From contig JAQWSA010000135.1 of assembly GCA_029243445.1 (NCBI GenBank), positions 1-11,446 on the forward strand: 11,446 nt of DNA, written 5' to 3'. The DNA comes from Alphaproteobacteria bacterium (lineage in GTDB: Bacteria > Pseudomonadota > Alphaproteobacteria > UBA6615). The notes under the pieces are model-generated. The model made no database searches. It had not been told where the DNA came from and saw only the letters and a list, made by a program, of their open reading frames with translations. Shown here in pieces: positions 1 through 7,694 of the stretch; position 1 is the stretch's first letter; each line of letters begins with the position of its first letter. Made by a program: the position numbers and the translations under genes.

Positions 1-716
1 TTTTTTCTTTGGAAATGTCTGCAGAACAGCTAGCAACACGTATTATATCGGAGCAAGCACATGTGCGCTCTGATGCAATTCGTAGAGGAGATGTCAGCGA
101 AGAAGAATATAATCGGGTTTTTGTTGTTTCACAGGCACTTCACACTTTGAAACTTTTTATAGACGACACTCCAGCATTAACAGTTTCTCAGATCCGCACA
201 AGAGCTCGTAGACTTAAACGCCAGCAAGGACTAAGCGTAATTATTGTTGACTATCTTCAATTAATTAATCCACCTACGGCGTCTCGAAATGAAAATAGAG
301 TTCAGGAAGTATCACTCATAACACGATCTCTTAAGGCACTTGCAAAAGAACTAAACGTTCCAGTAATAGCCCTAAGCCAACTATCGCGCGCGGTTGAGCA
401 AAGAGAAGAAAAAAGACCACAATTATCAGACTTGAGAGAATCTGGCTCTATCGAGCAAGATTCTGATGTCGTCTTGTTTTTATATAGAGAAGAATATTAT
501 CTAGACCGTGATTCCCGTGAACAGCGTGAACATGAAACCGAAGAGAAATTTGCCCGCAGATTAGAACGTCTTGAACGATCCCGTAATAAAGCTGAAGTTA
601 TTGTAGGAAAACAGAGGCATGGGCCGATTGGTACAGCGCACTTACGTTTTAATGGTGATTACACCCAGTTCTCTGACCTAGCACTTGACGAACGAACACC
701 TGAAGACCGGTATTAA
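1..716 (+). CDS. dnaB: Replicative DNA helicase DnaB, C-terminal half (5' end outside window)
   Basis: This is the RecA-like motor half of the hexameric helicase that unwinds DNA at the replication fork. The reading frame is open from the window edge and reads FSLEMSAEQLATR, the conserved stretch that follows the Walker A region in DnaB, so the TTG at 9 is an internal leucine codon and not a start. About 238 residues are visible of a protein usually near 470-500. Visible motifs, counted from nt 9 as residue 1, are Walker B (VIIVDYLQLI, Asp81), the sensor-like ALSQLSRAVEQR (121-132), SDLRESGSIEQDSDVV (140-155) and KQRHGPIGT (201-209). Lys201 and Arg203 match the trans-acting lysine and arginine finger of DnaB. 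The N-terminal primase-binding domain and Walker A lie to the left. The gene stops 2 bases before alr and is probably co-transcribed with it. Confidence 0.96.
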   Translation, partial: FSLEMSAEQLATRIISEQAHVRSDAIRRGDVSEEEYNRVFVVSQALHTLKLFIDDTPALTVSQIRTRARRLKRQQGLSVIIVDYLQLINPPTASRNENRVQEVSLITRSLKALAKELNVPVIALSQLSRAVEQREEKRPQLSDLRESGSIEQDSDVVLFLYREEYYLDRDSREQREHETEEKFARRLERLERSRNKAEVIVGKQRHGPIGTAHLRFNGDYTQFSDLALDERTPEDRY

Positions 717-718
717 AA

Positions 719-1876
719 GTGAACCTAGATGACACTAAGATCCCACCTGGTGTCAGTTCAGTTCTAGTTATAGACCTGGAAGCTATCATATATAATTATA
801 ACTATGTTCAAGCTCTAGCTCCAGACACTGAGATAGGTGTATCTATAAAATCCGATGCTTATGGCCTAGGTGCTTCTGTGATAGCCAAAACCTTGACTTC
901 AGTAGGTTGTAAAACATTTTTTGTCGCAACTATAGATGAAGGAGTAAGACTGCGATCCGCTATACCAAATTCAGAAATAGTTATACTTAATGGGCCAACT
1001 GCTAATAGTGAGCGGTTGTTTATTGAAAATCAATTAACTCCTACCCTTAATAGCCTGTCACAAATAAATACATGGAAGTCCTTAAAGAAGAATAATATAC
1101 CCTGTAAAGCGGCCTACCTACATATAGATACTGGTATGTCCAGGCTAGGCCTTAGTATAAACGATGTGTCAGAGCTATGTTCAAACGTAAATATGTTAAA
1201 TGGATTAGAAATAGAAGTAATAATGAGTCATCTGTCATGTGCAGATGATATAAAATCATCTACTAACAAACAACAATTATTACTTTTTAATACCTTAGTG
1301 CAGCAACTCTCAGAAATTACTGGTCCTGTACGCTCAAGCCTTGCTAACTCTGCCGGTTGCGCACTTGGACCTGATTATCATTTAGATATGATCCGTTCTG
1401 GTGCCTCAATTTATGGGTTAAAGGCAACAGAGAGTTCTCAATATACAATGAGAAAAGTAGTGCATTTATACGCACAAATAATTCAAGTTCGAAACGTTGA
1501 TCACCCCTCAACAGTTGGTTATGGAGCTACACATAAAATTAATCAACCAACTAAGATTGCTACTTTAGCAATTGGTTATGCCGATGGCTATTTACGAGCC
1601 TCAGGCCAATTAAGTAAAAAGGATACTAGATTTCTTGCCACTACATTTATAAATGGCAAGGCGGCACCGATAGTTGGACGTGTTTCAATGGATTTACTTA
1701 CTATCGATGTAACTCAAGTACCCGAAGCTAAACCAGGGATATATGTAGAACTTATTGGTAATAATATTAGCGCCGATGATTTAGCTGATGTTTCGGGCAC
1801 TATAGGATACGAAATACTAACCCGACTTGGACAACGCCATCACCGAATTTATAAAGGTGCAGATAGTACACTATGA
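719..1876 (+). CDS. alr: Alanine racemase (PLP-dependent)
   Basis: The enzyme interconverts L- and D-alanine with pyridoxal phosphate in the cytoplasm and supplies D-Ala for peptidoglycan. At 385 residues it has normal length. The N-terminal barrel carries the PLP lysine Lys44 in IKSDAYGLGA (family form usually VKADAYGLG). HIDTGMSRLG lies at 135-144, and the cofactor-contacting arginine is probably Arg226 in IRSGASIYG. The catalytic tyrosine is Tyr268 in GYGATH, followed by AIGYADGY, GRVSMD (320-325) and the C-terminal GTIGYEILTRLGQRHHRIY (360-378). The start is GTG at 719, two bases after the dnaB stop; no ATG lies between it and the first conserved segment, and no clear Shine-Dalgarno site is seen. 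Its stop overlaps the mlaE start (ATGA). A position directly after dnaB fits a constitutive biosynthetic racemase. Confidence 0.96.
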   Translation: MNLDDTKIPPGVSSVLVIDLEAIIYNYNYVQALAPDTEIGVSIKSDAYGLGASVIAKTLTSVGCKTFFVATIDEGVRLRSAIPNSEIVILNGPTANSERLFIENQLTPTLNSLSQINTWKSLKKNNIPCKAAYLHIDTGMSRLGLSINDVSELCSNVNMLNGLEIEVIMSHLSCADDIKSSTNKQQLLLFNTLVQQLSEITGPVRSSLANSAGCALGPDYHLDMIRSGASIYGLKATESSQYTMRKVVHLYAQIIQVRNVDHPSTVGYGATHKINQPTKIATLAIGYADGYLRASGQLSKKDTRFLATTFINGKAAPIVGRVSMDLLTIDVTQVPEAKPGIYVELIGNNISADDLADVSGTIGYEILTRLGQRHHRIYKGADSTL

Positions 1877-2643
1877 AATTAATTCGTTCACTGGGCCGCT
1901 TTTTTCTAAATTCTCTGACCACAACAGGCCGGATCGGAATATTTACCGGGGTTAGTCTAATTCACTGCTTTAGTCCTCCTTTTTATCCTAGAATAATTAG
2001 GCAACAGCTAATTGAAATAGGTTTTTATTCTTTACCAGTCGTCGGATTGACAGCTATTTTTACTGGAATGGTTTTAGCCTTACAAAGTTTTAGTGGATTT
2101 GGTTTTTCTGATGAAAATACGATTTCTAATGTTGTTGTGTGGGGCATAACTAGAGAACTAGGGCCAGTTTTAGCTGGTTTGATTGTTGCGGGACGCATTG
2201 GGGCTTCTATTGCCGCCGAAATCGGTACAATGCGAGTTACTGAACAAATTGACGCTCTGATAACTCTATCAACGAACCCTTATAAATTTCTTATTGTACC
2301 AAGAATTATAGCCTCTGTGATTATGCTACCTATACTTGTTTTAATTACCGATATAATTGGAGTAATGGGCGGGTTTCTAGTATCAATTTATGAGTTTGGT
2401 TTTGATCCGGTAATCTACCTTCGAAACACATGGGATAACCTTGAATTTGTTGGTTTTATATCTGGTATAGTCAAAGCGATAGTCTTTGGTTTTATTATAG
2501 CTATTATGGGAAGCTATCATGGATATCATTCAACAGGTGGGTCTCAGGGCGTAGGAAGAGCTACTACAAACGCAGTAGTTTCTTCATCTATCTTATTGTT
2601 ATTATTTAATTTTATTATAACAGCGGCATTTTTTATAAAATGA
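1873..2643 (+). CDS. mlaE: MlaE-family ABC transporter permease (phospholipid transport)
   Basis: This is an inner-membrane permease of the MlaE/Ttg2B family, which in characterised systems moves phospholipids between the inner membrane and an MCE-domain protein (MlaD). At 256 residues it matches the usual ~260. The family signature lies at 94-129: RELGPVLAGLIVAGR, then GASIAAEIGTM and EQIDAL. Other typical features are an amphipathic N-terminal segment, hydrophobic helices at roughly 50-72, 97-115, 142-170, 193-214 and 236-254, and a GYHSTGGSQGVGRATT loop (217-232). ATG at 1873 overlaps the alr stop by 4 bases, and the TGA stop overlaps the mlaF start in the same way, so the three proteins are probably translationally coupled. 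The family assignment is firm. The substrate is inferred from the family, since no MCE or periplasmic partner gene is in the window. Confidence 0.93.
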   Translation: MKLIRSLGRFFLNSLTTTGRIGIFTGVSLIHCFSPPFYPRIIRQQLIEIGFYSLPVVGLTAIFTGMVLALQSFSGFGFSDENTISNVVVWGITRELGPVLAGLIVAGRIGASIAAEIGTMRVTEQIDALITLSTNPYKFLIVPRIIASVIMLPILVLITDIIGVMGGFLVSIYEFGFDPVIYLRNTWDNLEFVGFISGIVKAIVFGFIIAIMGSYHGYHSTGGSQGVGRATTNAVVSSSILLLLFNFIITAAFFIK

Positions 2644-3422
2644 TTACTAAAACCAAATCCCCCATAATAGAAACTATGGATTTGTATAAGTCTTTCGGTA
2701 ACAAGAAAGTGCTTCGAGGTATAAATTTATCTATCGAAAAAGGAGAATCGCTCGCAATTATAGGTACATCTGGAAGTGGTAAATCGGTTTTAATAAAAAA
2801 CATTATTGGCTTGCATGACCCTGATTCAGGTGAAGTTCGTATTAAAGGTAAAAATGTCTTATCTTTAAATGATAAGCAACGAGGAGAATTCAATCGTAAA
2901 TTTGGTGTACTATTTCAAGGAGCAGCTTTATTTGACAGTTTACCTATATGGGAGAATATTACTTTTGGTCTGATCCAACTAGATGGATTAGATAGAAATT
3001 TAGCTTATGAGAAGGCTAAAGAATCTATGGCACAAGTAGGTTTAAGCCCTGAGATCGGGAAATTATACCCTGCAGAACTATCGGGAGGGATGAAAAAACG
3101 TGTTGGTTTAGCCAGAGCAATAGCCACTAAACCAGAAGTAATATTTTTTGATGAACCAACGACAGGGCTCGATCCTATCATGGCCAGCATAATTGATAAT
3201 TTGATTATCAAAAATGTACGTGAATTAGGTGCAACAGCGCTTACAATTACACACGACATGTCTAGTGCCAGAAGAATAGCTGATAAAATTGCTATGATTC
3301 ATGAAGGTAAAATAATATGGCACGGCCCCGTTAACGAAATTAATAATTCTGGTAATAGCGTTGTTGAACAATTTATTAATGGTTTTCCTTCTGGGCCGAT
3401 AGAAACAAGTGTAGTTGGCTAA
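2640..3422 (+). CDS. mlaF: MlaF-family ABC transporter ATP-binding protein
   Basis: This is the cytoplasmic ATPase partner of the preceding permease. It has 260 residues and a complete nucleotide-binding domain: Walker A GTSGSGKS (42-49), Q-loop Gln93 in LFQGAALFDS, ABC signature LSGGM (147-151), Walker B VIFFDEP (167-173), D-loop GLDP and switch His205 in TITHD. The LFQGAALFDSLPIWENI stretch and SGGMKKRVGLARA are characteristic of MlaF rather than of other importer ATPases, and the tail (FINGFPSGPI) is also MlaF-like. It begins at an ATGA overlap with mlaE and ends 2 bases before radA. A two-subunit ATPase/permease core is present, but mlaD, mlaC and mlaB are not adjacent, so the MCE subunit must be encoded elsewhere if this is a working Mla system. 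Confidence 0.94.
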   Translation: MITKTKSPIIETMDLYKSFGNKKVLRGINLSIEKGESLAIIGTSGSGKSVLIKNIIGLHDPDSGEVRIKGKNVLSLNDKQRGEFNRKFGVLFQGAALFDSLPIWENITFGLIQLDGLDRNLAYEKAKESMAQVGLSPEIGKLYPAELSGGMKKRVGLARAIATKPEVIFFDEPTTGLDPIMASIIDNLIIKNVRELGATALTITHDMSSARRIADKIAMIHEGKIIWHGPVNEINNSGNSVVEQFINGFPSGPIETSVVG

Positions 3423-3424
3423 TT

Positions 3425-4828
3425 ATGGCAAGGGTAGTTAATCAATATATCTGTCAACAATGCGGTGCTAAACACCGTAAATGGGTCGGTAAATGCGATG
3501 ATTGCAGTACTTGGAACAGTCTAAGTGAAGAAAACTGGACTGAAACAGTACCAAAAGGTATTTCTGGTACAGGTGGTAACCAGATTATATTCTCACCGCT
3601 AGAAGGCGATGAAAAACATAAAAAAAGCATAAAAACCGGTGTTTTGGAATTTGATCGAGTGTGTGGGGGAGGATTAGTTACTGGTTCGGCTATACTTTTG
3701 GGAGGAGATCCAGGAATAGGTAAATCAACATTATTACTACAAGCAATGTCAGCCCTTGCTAATTCTGGTAATAAAGTAGCTTATATATCTGGAGAAGAAG
3801 CCATAGATCAAGTTCGCATAAGAGCTGAGAGACTAGGTCTATCTAATGCTCCTGTCGAATTAGCAGCAGCAACTAATGTACGTGATATTATATTAACTCT
3901 TGATGCACCAGATGCCCCCGAGGTGGTTGTAATTGATTCAATTCAAACAATGTATGTTGATACTTTAGATTCATCTCCTGGAACAGTGGCTCAAGTACGT
4001 ACATCTGCACAAGAACTGATAAGATTGGCAAAACGCCGTCATTTAACTCTAATATTAGTTGGTCACGTTACAAAAGATGGGTCTATTGCTGGTCCAAGAG
4101 TTCTTGAACATATGGTAGATACAGTTCTCTATTTTGAAGGTGAACGAGGGCATGAATTTCGTTTACTTAGGGCAGTTAAAAATCGTTACGGCCCAACCGA
4201 TGAAATAGGTGTATTTGAAATGACAGGTGTCGGGTTGGCAGAGGTTTCCAACCCATCTGAATTATTTCTTACCGGACATAGTGATAATGTTAATGGAACT
4301 GTAGTATTTGCAGGTATTGAGGGAACTCGTCCTTTACTAGTCGAAATTCAAGCCCTGGTCGCACCTACTAGTTTTGGTACAGCACGACGTTCAGTGGTAG
4401 GATGGGATAATGGACGCTTAGCTATGATCCTCGCAGTATTACAAACTCGCTGTGGTCTAAACCTGAGTTCGTCAGATGTTTATTTAAATGTTGCAGGTGG
4501 ACTACGAATATCAGAACCGGCTGCAGATCTAGCAGTTGCTGCTGCGCTCATTTCAGCATTTTCAGGTCAACTATTACCTTCACGAATAGTAGTTTTCGGA
4601 GAAATTGGGCTAGGTGGTGAAATTCGTGGAGTAAAGCAAACCGAAGTGAGGCTTAAAGAGGCAGAAAAACTTGGTTTTGAGTGTGCTTTAATACCCGAAT
4701 CATTACCTAACCGAGTAAAAAAGAAGACGTCTGAAACAGTCATAAATATTAACACAATGGCAAGTCTAAAAGATCTTTTAAAAATATTCGAAGGATCCGA
4801 TAACACCTCCAATACAATGGCTCATTGA
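3425..4828 (+). CDS. radA: DNA repair/recombination protein RadA
   Basis: RadA (Sms) is a DnaB-like branch-migration helicase that extends recombination intermediates. The 467-residue protein has the full family layout. An N-terminal zinc finger has CxxC pairs Cys10/Cys13 and Cys24/Cys27. A RecA-like ATPase follows, with Walker A GDPGIGKS (94-101) and Walker B VVVIDSIQT (167-175). The RadA-specific KNRxG motif appears as KNRYG (252-256). From about residue 285 there is a Lon-protease-like domain with DVYLNVAGGL and EPAADLAVAAAL (351-375). ATG at 3425 places the zinc finger at the usual distance from the N terminus. It sits 2 bases after mlaF and 1 base before cvpA. The last ~12 residues (EGSDNTSNTMAH) look like an unconserved tail. 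Confidence 0.97.
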   Translation: MARVVNQYICQQCGAKHRKWVGKCDDCSTWNSLSEENWTETVPKGISGTGGNQIIFSPLEGDEKHKKSIKTGVLEFDRVCGGGLVTGSAILLGGDPGIGKSTLLLQAMSALANSGNKVAYISGEEAIDQVRIRAERLGLSNAPVELAAATNVRDIILTLDAPDAPEVVVIDSIQTMYVDTLDSSPGTVAQVRTSAQELIRLAKRRHLTLILVGHVTKDGSIAGPRVLEHMVDTVLYFEGERGHEFRLLRAVKNRYGPTDEIGVFEMTGVGLAEVSNPSELFLTGHSDNVNGTVVFAGIEGTRPLLVEIQALVAPTSFGTARRSVVGWDNGRLAMILAVLQTRCGLNLSSSDVYLNVAGGLRISEPAADLAVAAALISAFSGQLLPSRIVVFGEIGLGGEIRGVKQTEVRLKEAEKLGFECALIPESLPNRVKKKTSETVININTMASLKDLLKIFEGSDNTSNTMAH

Positions 4829-4829
4829 A

Positions 4830-5495
4830 TTGAATATATTAACCATATCTCCTTTCGACATAGCTATTGTAGCTATAATAATCTTTGGCGGATTAACAGG
4901 CTTAATATTAGGTTTCGTTCGAGCTGGGTTATTCGTGCTATCTTGGGCAGGCGCTATTGCAATAACTATATTTGGCTACACTATAGTTAGTGGCTATTCC
5001 CGACAATATATAGAAACCATCTGGCTAGCTGATCTTGTGGGTGGATTAATTTTATTTATCGTTGCGTTAACCATCCTAATGTTAAGTAGTCAAATGTTGA
5101 GTAGGTGGGTAAGATCAGGGAGACTTAATACCCTAGATCGTTCATTTGGTTTAATAACAGGCATTGGCGTAGCTATTATAATAATTGCTATTAGTTACCT
5201 CTTCACAAATAATATTTGGCAAGACACACCCCCTAAATGGATAATGGAATCGCGTACTCTGCCGTTGGTTGAATCCTCCGCTTTATTGGCAGCAGAAATA
5301 CTACCAAAAGAGATTGTAGGTTCAGCTAGTGAACATCTAGAAAAAATTCGTGATCAAGCTAAAACGCTTAATTCTGTTAAAGAATCTAAAGAGCTTCTTT
5401 CTCAGCCGCCTAAATTACCTTCAGCTAAAACAAGTGAAGGATATAATGAGCGTCAACGTCGGGAGGCGGATAAATTGTTCGAAAAAAATAAATGA
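4830..5495 (+). CDS. cvpA: CvpA family inner-membrane protein
   Basis: CvpA-family proteins are small inner-membrane proteins, named for a role in colicin V production and often encoded just before purF; their biochemical function is not settled. The 221-residue product has four likely membrane helices (about 8-29, 33-53, 66-88, 106-126). The family pattern is visible: SPFDIAIV near the start, GLILGFVRAG, and LDRSFGLITG (102-111). A hydrophilic, charged cytoplasm- or periplasm-facing tail follows from about 130 and ends in GYNERQRREADKLFEK, a tail type I associate with alphaproteobacterial members. The start is TTG at 4830, one base after the radA stop. The in-frame sequence gives the expected N terminus and no ATG lies before the first helix. 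The stop overlaps the purF ATG by 4 bases. Confidence 0.9.
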   Translation: MNILTISPFDIAIVAIIIFGGLTGLILGFVRAGLFVLSWAGAIAITIFGYTIVSGYSRQYIETIWLADLVGGLILFIVALTILMLSSQMLSRWVRSGRLNTLDRSFGLITGIGVAIIIIAISYLFTNNIWQDTPPKWIMESRTLPLVESSALLAAEILPKEIVGSASEHLEKIRDQAKTLNSVKESKELLSQPPKLPSAKTSEGYNERQRREADKLFEKNK

Positions 5496-6964
5496 ATGGA
5501 AAATCAATTACGCATCCACTTTCATCCATAGATGATGATAAATTCCACGATGAATGTGGGGTATTTGGTATCTATGGTTCAGACGACGCAGCTGCGTTAA
5601 CTGCACTAGGCCTTCATGCATTACAGCATCGTGGTCAAGAAGCGGCCGGAATTGTATCTTTTGATGGCAGTCATTTTTATCCTCATAGAGCTCTGGGCCT
5701 AGTAGGAGAAATATTTAGTCAAAAGGAAGTAATTGATACTTTACGCGGTAACTTCGCAATTGGTCATGTTCGTTATTCAACAACTGGTGAAACAGTTTTG
5801 CGTAATGTACAACCTTTATATGCGGATTATAGCTTTGGCGGTCTGGCATTAGCCCATAATGGAAATCTGACTAATGCCCGCCTATTGCATAAAGATCTAG
5901 TAAACCAAGGCTCTTTATTTCAATCAACATCAGATACAGAAGTGTTTCAGCACCTAATCGCAACAAGTTCTGGTGAACACCTTCTTGACCGAGTAGTCGA
6001 AACGCTGCGTGAGGTGCAGGGAGCTTATTCATTGATAGCTTTGTCTCGTCGCAAACTAATAGGAGCAAGAGATCCTGTAGGAGTAAGACCGTTAACAATA
6101 GGAAAACTAGGTGATTCTTGGATTATCTGTTCTGAAACTTGTGCTTTAGATATTATTGGTGCCGAATTTATTCGTGACGTAGAGCCAGGAGAAATTATAA
6201 TAATTGATGAGAACGGATTACATTCTCACAAACCATTTTCTCAGACTTCTAAAAGGCCTTGTATCTTTGAGTATATCTATTTTGCTCGGCCTGATTCAAA
6301 TATTGATGGACATAATGTATACGAAGCACGCAAGGCTATTGGAGCAGAATTAGCAAGAGAAAGTTCCGTAAGCGCTGATATAGTAATACCAGTACCGGAT
6401 AGCGGCGTACCTGCAGCAATTGGTTTCGCTCAAGAGTCCAGCTTACCGTTCGAATTGGGACTGATTAGAAACCATTATGTCGGCCGAACATTTATTGAAC
6501 CTACCGATGAAATACGTAACCTTGGCGTTAAACTCAAACACAATGCAAACCGTCAACAACTAAAAGGAAAAAGAGTTATACTTGTGGACGACAGTATTGT
6601 TCGTGGCACTACCTCAAGAAAAATTGTTGAAATGGTGCGCCAGGCTGGTGCTGAGGAAGTACATATGAGAATTTCTAGCCCACCAACTATGCATTCGTGT
6701 TTTTATGGGATCGATACTCCAGAGAAAAGTCAACTATTAGCAGCTAACTTTGATGTTGAAGGTATAAAACAACAAATTGAGGCTGATTCCCTGGCCTTCG
6801 TAACAATTGATGGATTGTACAGGGCAATGGGAGAAACAAATCGTTGTAGTGACTCTCCACAATTTTGTGATGCCTGCTTTACGGGTGAATATCCTATACC
6901 ATTAACAGACTTAGACGATGGTAGTGCGATGTCACAAATGTCATTACTAGCTGAACTAGCGTAA
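5492..6964 (+). CDS. purF: Amidophosphoribosyltransferase (PurF), iron-sulfur type
   Basis: PurF makes 5-phosphoribosylamine from PRPP and glutamine, the first committed step of purine synthesis, in the cytoplasm. The 490-residue protein has an N-terminal class II glutaminase with catalytic Cys22 in DECGVFGIYG. The first 21 residues would be a propeptide removed to expose that cysteine. HGRxS/T-type glutamine-binding elements follow (GHVRYSTTG 91-99, HNGN 122-125). The phosphoribosyltransferase domain has the PRPP loop VILVDDSIVRGTT (362-374). All four likely [4Fe-4S] ligands of the Bacillus subtilis-type enzyme are present: Cys257 (CIFEYIYFARPDS), Cys403 (CFYGID), Cys459 and Cys462 (FCDACFTGEYP). 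So it is the cluster-bearing, propeptide-processed form, unlike E. coli PurF. The start overlaps the cvpA stop (ATGA). Confidence 0.97.
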   Translation: MNGKSITHPLSSIDDDKFHDECGVFGIYGSDDAAALTALGLHALQHRGQEAAGIVSFDGSHFYPHRALGLVGEIFSQKEVIDTLRGNFAIGHVRYSTTGETVLRNVQPLYADYSFGGLALAHNGNLTNARLLHKDLVNQGSLFQSTSDTEVFQHLIATSSGEHLLDRVVETLREVQGAYSLIALSRRKLIGARDPVGVRPLTIGKLGDSWIICSETCALDIIGAEFIRDVEPGEIIIIDENGLHSHKPFSQTSKRPCIFEYIYFARPDSNIDGHNVYEARKAIGAELARESSVSADIVIPVPDSGVPAAIGFAQESSLPFELGLIRNHYVGRTFIEPTDEIRNLGVKLKHNANRQQLKGKRVILVDDSIVRGTTSRKIVEMVRQAGAEEVHMRISSPPTMHSCFYGIDTPEKSQLLAANFDVEGIKQQIEADSLAFVTIDGLYRAMGETNRCSDSPQFCDACFTGEYPIPLTDLDDGSAMSQMSLLAELA

Positions 6965-6978
6965 AATGGCTTTCAATA

Positions 6979-7689
6979 ATGGATAGCGGAGCATTACAGA
7001 ATAGGGTGGCATTAATAACTGGTGCATCACGAGGTATTGGTGCGGCGATTGCAAAACACTTTGCCAAAGAAGGAGCCCACGTCATACTCCTTGCAAGAAC
7101 TGTAAGCGGACTTGAAAAAGTAGATGATGAAATAAAAAAATATGGAGGATCGGCAACGCTGATTCCCTGTGATTTAAATGAATTTGATCGTGTTGATAAT
7201 ATGGGACCACCATTGTACGAACGTTTTGGAAAACTAGATATATTTGTGGCTAATGCAGCGGTGCTGGGTAGTATGACACCTTTGATTCAATATGATTCTA
7301 AAACTTGGCATAACGTTTTTAATACTAATTTACATGCTAATTGGCATTTAATGCGTGTGGTAGAGCCACTGTTAAAACTTTCTGATTCAGGCAGAGCCAT
7401 ATTTGTTTCCAGTACAGCAGCGAAAAAACCAAGGGCTTACTGGGGGGCTTATGCAATAACTAAATCAGCATTAGAAACAATGGCTAAAGTTTGGGCATCA
7501 GAGCTAGAAAATACCAGCGTTAAGGTCAATGTAGTCAACCCTGGTCCAACTAGAACAGAAATGCGCAGCACTGCTTTTCCTGGTGAAAACCCTAACACAA
7601 TAAAATCGGCAGATAACGTCACAGATGCATTTGTGGAATTAGCATCACCTAATTGTATACGCAACGGAGAAATAATTAATTTAATTTAA
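6979..7689 (+). CDS. SDR family NAD(P)-dependent oxidoreductase
   Basis: This is a classical short-chain dehydrogenase/reductase of 236 residues; substrate unknown. It has the cofactor motif TGASRGIG (14-21), NAA at 92-94, active-site Ser144/Ser145 after the fifth strand, Tyr158 and Lys162 (YAITK) and NPGP (187-190). Arg18 in the glycine loop and Arg40 at the end of the second strand (LLAR, where NAD enzymes usually have Asp) favour NADP(H); this is an inference. The protein is slightly shorter than the usual ~250 and ends shortly after NGEIINLI, without the common DGG tail. It follows purF by 14 bases and is probably the last gene of the + strand unit. SDR genes just downstream of purF are known in alphaproteobacteria, but their role is not defined. 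Its stop codon overlaps the convergent der stop. Confidence 0.9.
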   Translation: MDSGALQNRVALITGASRGIGAAIAKHFAKEGAHVILLARTVSGLEKVDDEIKKYGGSATLIPCDLNEFDRVDNMGPPLYERFGKLDIFVANAAVLGSMTPLIQYDSKTWHNVFNTNLHANWHLMRVVEPLLKLSDSGRAIFVSSTAAKKPRAYWGAYAITKSALETMAKVWASELENTSVKVNVVNPGPTRTEMRSTAFPGENPNTIKSADNVTDAFVELASPNCIRNGEIINLI

Positions 7690-7694
7690 TTATT
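7671..7694. repeat. Perfect A/T-only inverted repeat over convergent stop codons
   Basis: Arms AATAATTAA (7671-7679) and TTAATTATT (7686-7694) are exact reverse complements separated by TTTAAT. The element spans the stop codons of the SDR gene (7687-7689) and of der (7686-7688, other strand), and a T run (7702-7706) follows on the + strand. It could act as a weak bidirectional terminator, but a stem with no G or C is poor for Rho-independent termination. In such AT-rich sequence it may also be partly chance. Confidence 0.4.

Noticed and set aside
9..11. TTG as start codon of a 235-residue DnaB-like protein
   Set aside because: The frame is open to the window edge and the upstream codons continue the conserved FSLEMS motif, so this is an internal leucine of a full-length dnaB.
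2633..3259. Two open frames (86 and 84 codons) on the - strand across mlaF
   Set aside because: They are antisense to Walker and signature motifs of mlaF, so their openness follows from that coding strand.
5461..5466. GGGAGG as Shine-Dalgarno site of purF
   Set aside because: It lies about 26 bases before the ATG at 5492, too far for normal initiation; overlap with the cvpA stop explains initiation better.
5350..5535. 61-codon + strand frame bridging cvpA and purF
   Set aside because: It runs out of frame through the cvpA tail and purF start, is lysine-rich by composition only, and matches nothing I recognise.
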